From Prorocentrum cordatum (lineage: Eukaryota > Sar > Dinophyceae > Prorocentrales > Prorocentraceae): DNA of 20,000 nucleotides. Below the pieces are notes generated by a model. The model was given only the letters and a program-made list of their open reading frames with translations. It was not told the origin of the DNA and did no database searches. Shown one piece after another: positions 16,450-20,000 of the stretch. Both the position numbers and the translations under genes were made by a program. The stretch's first letter is position 1. Each line of letters begins with the position of its first letter. The stretch covers positions 122,501 through 142,500 of the forward strand of contig CAUYUJ010019096.1 of the NCBI GenBank assembly GCA_963575745.1. Reading direction: 5' to 3'.

Positions 16450-16486
16450 TTTCGCCATGCAGCTAAGCCTCTGCTGCATGGCGAAA
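16450..16486. repeat. Perfect 13-bp stem-loop
   Basis: TTTCGCCATGCAG at 16450-16462 pairs with CTGCATGGCGAAA at 16474-16486 around CTAAGCCTCTG. It is the first of four consecutive strong hairpins within 180 bases. Confidence 0.85.
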
Positions 16487-16500
16487 TCATATCCTCTCTG

Positions 16501-16631
16501 CCAGGCGACCCCCTCGGGGGGTCGCCTGGGACCGAGGCCAGAGCCCTGAAGCGGAGAGAAGCCCGGCGACCCCCTCAGGGGGTCGCCTAAGAGTGAAAAC
16601 AACCTGGCGACCCCCTCAGGGGGTCACCAGG
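16501..16631. repeat. Three successive GGCGACCCCC-TCR-GGGGGTCGCC hairpins
   Basis: Hairpin 1: 16501-16513 with 16517-16529, 13 bp, loop TCG. Hairpin 2: 16565-16574 with 16578-16587, 10 bp, loop TCA. Hairpin 3: 16603-16615 with 16619-16631, 13 bp with one mismatch, loop TCA. All share the same core, while the spacers between them (35 and 15 bases) are unrelated. This looks like repeated copies of one palindromic unit. The second loop type and the mismatch show they have diverged. Confidence 0.85.
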
Positions 16632-16721
16632 CTCTCTTTTCCGTTTCGGGGACTTGGGGCCCCGCCCCGGGCCCGGGGACCGTCTGAAAGCGATCCAGGG
16701 CGGGAGCAGGGGTCCCAGAGG

Positions 16722-16895
16722 GATCCAACGTATTGAAAAAGTCAAGACGTAGCTTTTTCGCAAAGTTCTGTCCCAAGGGGCCCTCGCCGTTCGGGAACGT
16801 CAAAAAACGACTCAGGATGAGAAACCGGTCCTGGGGAATGGGTCGAGATTTCCGGGGACCCCGTATCGAAAAAATCACGACATCGGATCTCTGGG
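16722..16895 (+). repeat. Dispersed repeat family J, copy 2
   Basis: Same orientation and landmark order as 13804-14008 (see there). This copy lacks the extra poly-A/AAGAAG insertion before CATCGGATCTCTG. It is followed by unrelated sequence, so its right boundary near CTCTG is probably real. Confidence 0.75.
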
Positions 16896-17049
16896 GATGG
16901 CCCCGGGGTACGGGACATGCTTTGCTCGTCTCGGCTCTTCCTGTGCCGTGGGTGAGGGCGACTGGAGGCCTCGAGGCTCCCTCGGCTCGGGAGACAGATC
17001 CGGAGGGTCCTGCGAGGGCCCGGGAACTCGTCTTCGAGCAGGTTCGATT

Positions 17050-17225
17050 CAGGAGGGGAGAGCACACAGACACAATTTATCGTCGACTCCCAGGAAGACC
17101 TGGGAACATTTGGAAAGTGGAGGGGAAGACGAAGCCCCAGAAAATGTGATAAGTTATCGGGAATCCCTGGATTTGTGTTTACTTATTCGTTTGTCCCTGG
17201 GCTCCTCTCTGTATGTGAGGACAGG
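17050..17225 (+). repeat. Dispersed repeat family G, copy 2
   Basis: Matches 9025-9200 in the same orientation with scattered substitutions and small gaps. Here family G lies about 140 bases before family H, while at the first locus H comes first. The two families therefore moved independently. Confidence 0.75.
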
Positions 17226-17281
17226 GAGGGTCCGGGCCTCCCCTCGGTGGGGGAGGAGTGAACGGGGTCCCCGGGCCGCAT

Positions 17282-17307
17282 CGCATCGCCGGTTCGCTGG
17301 CGATGCG
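17282..17307. repeat. CGCATCGCC inverted repeat
   Basis: CGCATCGCC at 17282-17290 and GGCGATGCG at 17299-17307 flank GGTTCGCT. The same words make the perfect palindrome at 19499-19528 and a half copy at 19590-19604. Confidence 0.75.
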
Positions 17308-17361
17308 GCGCGCAGACTGGGCTTAAAATCTTCTCCTTTGCAAGCCGGGCTCGTTTCGATT

Positions 17362-17497
17362 CCTCCGAATCGATTCGGTTCGATTTCGATGGCTTCCGAT
17401 TCCGCTTCGATTCGGCTTGGGATTCCCATTTGGGCTCCGATTTTCTCACTGGAGGCATTCTGGCCTTGCGACCGCCGCCGATTCGGCTTTCTCGGCT
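17362..17497 (+). repeat. Dispersed repeat family H, copy 2
   Basis: Matches 8535-8680: CGATTTCGATGGCTTCCGAT, TTCGATTCGGCTTGGGATTC, CATTTGGGCTCCGATT, then TCTCACTGGAGGCATTCTGG. Copy 1 has a longer GATTC run at its left, so simple-repeat slippage adds to the divergence. Confidence 0.7.
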
Positions 17498-17568
17498 CGG
17501 CCGCCAATTTCCGCCGACCCGGTTCGCTTCGGTCGCCGATCCGTCTTATCGATTCGATTTTGGGCTTA

Positions 17569-17702
17569 AGTCGGGCCTGTCCATCTACAGGGGGAATATT
17601 CAAACATAGTTTGACTATTCTTCAGCATGTTCGGAATTATGTTTTGTCTATTTTTGATTTGTCGTCCAAAATCCCCCTGTAGGGGGGAACAGGCCCGGCC
17701 TA
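17569..17702 (-). mobile_element. TIR element copy D, 134 bp
   Basis: The left end is AGTCGGGCCTGTCCATCTAC, then AGGGGGAATATTCAAACATA. The right end read inwards is AGGCCGGGCCTGTTCCCCCC, then TACAGGGGGATTTTGGACGA. This is the clearest copy of both end types and has an AT-rich interior. TAA flanks both sides with one extra base (TTAA-GTCGGG and CCGGCC-TAA), a possible but unproven target-site duplication. It lies between family H copy 2 and an exon candidate. Confidence 0.8.
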
Positions 17703-17860
17703 ATTCTGGGCTCTCCTGCTTGCAACCGCGCCGGTACATCGTCGGTGTATTGGCAGTGCGACGCGGTCTTCGGACACCATCTGTGCCAGTCTCACCGGGA
17801 GGCCTCCAGAGCTCAGAGGAGCCTCGGGGCAGCATCAGTATCGGCGGCACGGGAGGGGAG
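17703..17860 (+). CDS. Candidate exon with Cys/His cluster
   Basis: I cannot name it. Immediately after copy D a plus frame reads ILGSPACNRAGTSSVYWQCD, AVFGHHLCQSHREASRAQRS, LGAASVSAARE with GC-rich third positions. The spacing C-x10-C with a following GHHLCQSH resembles a small zinc-binding motif, but no known finger pattern fits exactly. No good 3' splice site lies directly before it other than the element's own CCCCCTGTAG. Downstream it passes into a long purine tract, so the exon must end before about 17865. Competing frame: PRRYIVGVLAVRRGLRTPSV. Confidence 0.3.
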
Positions 17861-18068
17861 GGGTCGGGGGGGTGGGAGGGAGGAGGGACGAGAGGGAGGG
17901 AGAAGGGCGCATGAGGAGGAGGGGGATTGAGGGGAGAGAGGAACGAGAGGGAGGAGGGTGGAGGGATGTAGAAAGAGGACGGGGAAGGAAGGGGGAGAAA
18001 GAGAGAGGTTGAGGGAAGGGGATGAGGAGAAGGAGGATGAAACCCAGGGCGGGGGAGGGGAAGGAGGG
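17850..18068 (+). repeat. Polypurine tract (irregular GGGA/GAGG)
   Basis: About 220 bases are mostly A and G, with irregular GGGAGG and GAGAGG words rather than a strict triplet. A weakly similar pyrimidine tract in the opposite sense ends the window (19640-19960). Minus-strand frames over it are Ser/Pro-rich artefacts. Confidence 0.8.
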
Positions 18069-18080
18069 GAGCCAGAGTAA

Positions 18081-18399
18081 TCCCACGATGCAGCAGCGTG
18101 CAGCACAGTTTTCCGCCCAAAGTCCACTCTCATAAGTCTCTCCGAGAATTTCTTCCCACGACGCGAAGACCCGTTGGAAGCTGAGGCACATGAGCCCCTC
18201 TCAGATGAGAGCCCCGCTGTGAACAACAAGAGTGTTGCACCTGGCAGTCCAGAAGAGATGCCAAGAGGTGTGAGGAACAAGTTCGAGGAGTGCCGCCAAG
18301 TCTGAGAAAGTCTTCAGCAAAAGCTCCATTGCGAGAAGAGGTCGCCATCCGCGCATGCCTCCACTGGACGAGTTTGCTGAGAATGTGCGCGGCGTTGAG
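18081..18399 (+). pseudogene. Candidate coding region in two overlapping frames (frameshift or intron), unknown product
   Basis: Frame one opens after TAA at 18078 and runs to TGA at 18303. It reads STVFRPKSTLISLSENFFPR, REDPLEAEAHEPLSDESPAV, NNKSVAPGSPEEMPRGVRNK. Frame two opens at 18274 and reads SAAKSEKVFSKSSIARRGRH, then MPPLDEFAENVRGVE, ending at GAG followed by GTGAGA (18400), a textbook 5' splice site. The two frames overlap by about 30 bases and have similar, balanced charged composition, as one coding region with a shift would. The minus strand is also open over 18130-18465 (111 residues, Ser/His/Arg-rich), so strand is not certain. No family is recognised. Confidence 0.35.
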
Positions 18400-18464
18400 G
18401 TGAGAGCCGCATGCTGGTAACCCCACGTCACCTTCGACCGTGTGCCTGCTGGATGTTTGTCTCA

Positions 18465-18711
18465 AGTCTGGCCTGCCCCTCTACAGGAGGAATGTTCAAG
18501 AAAGAGTCAAGACATAGTCCGGGGACGATCTCTCCAGTATGTCTGGACCATGTGGGAGCATTTCTATTTGTATTTTTTATTGCTTCTTCGAACATCGGCC
18601 TGCTTGATGTCGGACTTCGCATTGACGTCGGCCTGCTTGATGTCGGCCTGCTTGACGTCGAACATCGTTCATGTCGTGTAATTTGCATTATTCGTCGGAC
18701 AGGCCCGACCT
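18465..18711 (-). mobile_element. TIR element copy E, 247 bp (longest)
   Basis: The left end is AGTCTGGCCTGCCCCTCTAC, then AGGAGGAATGTTCAAGAAAG. The right end read inwards is AGGTCGGGCCTGTCC followed directly by GACGAATAATGC. The usual CCTGCAGGGGGATTTTG stretch is missing between them, an internal deletion of the terminal repeat. The interior includes a 15-base minisatellite at 18594-18665. CAA precedes GT at the left tip. Confidence 0.75.
18594..18665 (+). repeat. 15-bp minisatellite inside element E
   Basis: GTCGGCCTGCTTGAT and variants (ATCGGCCTGCTTGAT, GTCGGACTTCGCATTGAC, GTCGGCCTGCTTGAC) repeat about five times. It is confined to copy E and accounts for part of its extra length. Confidence 0.75.
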
Positions 18712-18948
18712 GATGGTTGCCAGACGACCGTGCGCGGCACCCGCGCGGGAGCCACAGCTCGAGGACGGCCCGCCCTGCACCCGTGCGGGCGCGTGGGCAG
18801 GGGCGAGGCCCGGGGCCGAGCACCGCGGGGAGGCCTCGGGCGAGAGGCTCCGGCAGCGGGGTATATAGTATGGGAGGGGGGAGGCGGAGGGGCGGAGGAG
18901 GACGGGGGAGAGGCCCGGGGGGCGGAGGGGAGGAGGGGGAGTCAGCGA
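18712..18948. other. GC-rich spacer then purine-rich run
   Basis: Bases 18712-18860 are GC-rich with open frames on both strands (plus: MVARRPCAAPAREPQLEDG; minus: AVLELWLPRGCRARSSGN), neither decisive. GGTATATAGTATGG at 18859-18872 resembles a TATA box but has no supported gene behind it. Bases 18870-18945 are purine-rich. Confidence 0.35.
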
Positions 18949-19113
18949 GCGAAGAACGGTATAAGATAAACTTTATCGCTGTCGGGGACACCTGCCCCTG
19001 AGCGGCGGGAAAGTTTATACCCCTACGGAGCCACCGTAAGGGTATAAACTTTCCAGCCGCCCTGGGGCAGGTGTCCCCGACGGCGAAAAAGTTTATTTTA
19101 TACCGTTCTTCGC
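18949..19113. repeat. 165-bp nested palindrome (foldback/hairpin element)
   Basis: Two 80-base arms (18949-19028 and 19034-19113) flank the loop AGCCA. Base-by-base comparison gives 73 of 80 matches; two of the seven mismatches would be G-U pairs in RNA. Each arm is itself partly inverted: GGTATAAGATAAACTTT near its outer end and AAAGTTTATACC near its inner end, with GTCGGGGACACCTGCCCC between them. The whole can therefore fold as one long hairpin or as a multi-branched structure. It encodes the same short peptide (RYKINF-AVGDTCP) on both strands because of its symmetry. No target-site duplication is visible. It could be a foldback transposon or a hairpin RNA source. Confidence 0.9.
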
Positions 19114-19324
19114 CCGTTAAGGGAGAGGAGGCAGGGAGGCCGCGGAAGGGATGGGAGAGAAGGGGGCGGAGTGGAGGAGCGCGGAGGGGTGGCCAGAGAG
19201 GAGGATGGAGGGCGGAGGACGGAGGAGGAGGGCGGAGGAGGACGGAGGAGGGCGGCGTGGAGCAGGCAGCAGGAGGAGCAGTAGTTGCAGTCGTTGCTGC
19301 AGCAGCAGGGCCCGCAGGAGACAG
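19114..19324 (+). other. Purine-rich stretch with GGCGGAGGA words, then GCAGCAG
   Basis: Irregular purine-rich sequence with GGAGGGCGGAGGA units (19195-19260) leads into GCAGTAGTTGCAGTCGTTGC and AGCAGCAG near 19280-19310. Several CAG trinucleotides could act as 3' splice sites for the following exon candidate. No gene is supported within it. Confidence 0.4.
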
Positions 19325-19465
19325 AACCTGATCGTGAGCATCAACAGCCTGGCCGTGCCGGGTGGGACGGCGCTCTTCCAGGCCCGACTCGCAGAGGGCG
19401 ACACCTCGGACTTCTCGGGAGCCGCGGAGTTGACAATCATCGCCATCTCCCTCCTCCCATTCTAG
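19325..19465 (+). CDS. Candidate C-terminal exon, beta-rich protein end
   Basis: After GGAGACAG the plus frame reads NLIVSINSLAVPGGTALFQA, RLAEGDTSDFSGAAELTIIA, ISLLPF and stops at TAG (19463-19465). Third positions are strongly GC-biased. The alternating hydrophobic pattern (LIVSI, ALFQARL, AELTIIAISL) looks like the last strands of a beta sandwich, as at the ends of many secreted or surface proteins. I recognise no specific family. The exon could begin further upstream at one of the CAG sites near 19305-19318. The minus strand over the same bases is polar and less protein-like. It is the best coding signal in the window. Confidence 0.45.
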   Translation, partial: NLIVSINSLAVPGGTALFQARLAEGDTSDFSGAAELTIIAISLLPF

Positions 19466-19498
19466 GCATCTTAGATGTGGCCTGAGTAGACTGCTCGC

Positions 19499-19528
19499 GC
19501 CGCATCGCCGATGCATCGGCGATGCGGC
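19499..19528. repeat. Perfect 30-bp palindrome (GCCGCATCGCCGATG x2)
   Basis: GCCGCATCGCCGATG at 19499-19513 and its exact complement at 19514-19528 join without a spacer. A half copy, GCATCGGCGATGCGG, lies at 19590-19604, and the spaced version is at 17282-17307. It sits 34 bases after the stop of the exon candidate. Confidence 0.9.
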
Positions 19529-19640
19529 TCGATGTGGAGCCCGATTTTTTCCACGACGGCGTCGCTGATGCAGCGTCGACGTCGCAGGTGCATCGGCGAT
19601 GCGGCGCGATCCCCCGACCCCTTCTACTCGGACCCCATCT
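19529..19640. other. Spacer with CGTCGACG and half palindrome
   Basis: It contains GCGTCGACGTCGC near 19573-19585 and the half copy of the GCATCGCC palindrome at 19590-19604. No gene is seen. Confidence 0.4.
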
Positions 19641-19649
19641 AGGAGGCGT

Positions 19650-19960
19650 GTAAACCACTTCCCCTTGCCACTCCTCCGACACCTCCCCCACCTCTCTCCC
19701 GTGTCTCTCCCCCCCCTCCCGCTCTCCTCTCGTCCTCTTCCTCCTTCTCGTTCGTCCCCCCACACACCTTCCTCTTGCCCCTGCCTCTCCCCTCCAATCT
19801 CGTATTTTTCCCCCCACTGTCCCTCCATCCTGCCTTTCCCGCCACATCCATTTCCTGCGTTTCCCTCCTTCCGTCTCCTCCTCATACTCCCCCCCATCGC
19901 CTTCTCCGTCTCCATCCTCCATTTTGCGTCTCGTCCGCCCCTCTTCCCCTGACCTTCCAG
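19650..19960 (+). repeat. Polypyrimidine tract ending in CTTCCAG, possible 3' splice site
   Basis: About 300 bases are mostly C and T with no fixed unit. They end in CCCTGACCTTCCAG (AG at 19959-19960), followed by AGCACT, the same hexamer that follows the CT tract at 9680. It could be a long polypyrimidine tract of an intron with its exon outside the window. Minus-strand frames over it are Glu/Gly/Arg-rich artefacts. Confidence 0.6.
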
Positions 19961-20000
19961 AGCACTAAAAAGTAGCCCTCCAGACCTACAGACCCATCTG

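Noticed and set aside
17036-17056. GGTTCGATTC, similar to a tRNA B box
   Set aside because: The flanks do not form a T-arm or acceptor stem, and no A box lies at the right distance.
18859-18872. TATA-box-like TATATAGTAT
   Set aside because: No transcript start or gene is supported downstream; it is followed by purine-rich repeat and a palindrome.
18428-19915. 495-residue minus-strand open frame
   Set aside because: It passes through element E, the 165-bp palindrome and purine/pyrimidine tracts; the better coding signal at 19325-19465 is on the plus strand.
17850-19960. Purine tract at 17850 and pyrimidine tract at 19650 as one large inverted repeat
   Set aside because: They share composition only; I could not align an ordered series of words.

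Overview
The window looks like nuclear DNA of a eukaryote: GC-rich, repeat-dense, with no bacterial-type gene order. I found no intact gene with a recognisable start, conserved domain and stop, and no tRNA, rRNA, CRISPR array or autonomous transposase. The overall character is a large, repeat-rich protist genome. It has many trinucleotide tracts, short GC3-rich exon-like islands, TIR elements with splice-like ends and dispersed hairpins. A dinoflagellate (or similar alga) is my best guess; this is inference, not proof.

Layout. Bases 1-980 are CpG-rich without identifiable content. Bases 980-3200 hold degenerate minisatellites: TCTTGGGGCC-type units, and a palindromic GACCAGGGGAGG-type array at 1140-1860. 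Bases 3205-5172 are a 2-kb array of a 9-bp unit (CCCACAGGT) that leaves long open frames on both strands and mimics collagen. Bases 5362-5970 are an ~80-bp satellite. Bases 6815-8510 mix a 110-bp repeat, GGA and GAC tracts, a G17 run and a 53-bp repeat. Bases 8535-9680 hold two dispersed repeat families, a hairpin and a CT tract. Bases 10000-13660 contain a diverged segmental duplication (about 11.0 kb and 11.9 kb), GGA tracts and weak exon candidates. Bases 13804-14614 combine a dispersed repeat, a ~460-bp foldback and a TIR element. Bases 15160-16316 carry GGA, GAT and CTC tracts. Bases 16328-19465 hold exon-like islands between TIR elements, hairpin clusters, second copies of three dispersed families and a 165-bp nested palindrome. 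The last 300 bases are a polypyrimidine tract ending in CAG.

The main discovery is a family of short non-autonomous elements: five copies of 90-250 bp at 6517, 14461, 15911, 17569 and 18465, plus one solo end at 14038. They share terminal inverted repeats with consensus GGTCGGGC-TG-CC and then CT-CAGG-GGA. One subterminal end carries a GGACGACAAAT box and the other an AATATTCAAA box. All five begin with GT at the same position, and AG follows a pyrimidine run near the other end, so they could be introner-like elements. The second highlight is the 165-bp palindrome at 18949-19113 (80-nt arms, 73/80 matching, 5-nt loop). The third is the ~460-bp foldback centred on 14250, with element ends at both margins.

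Coding content is limited to candidate exons with GC-rich third positions and protein-like composition, best at 19325-19465 (probable C-terminal exon), 16328-16440, 17703-17860, 18081-18399 and, on the minus strand, 14606-14800. None can be assigned a function from the sequence alone.
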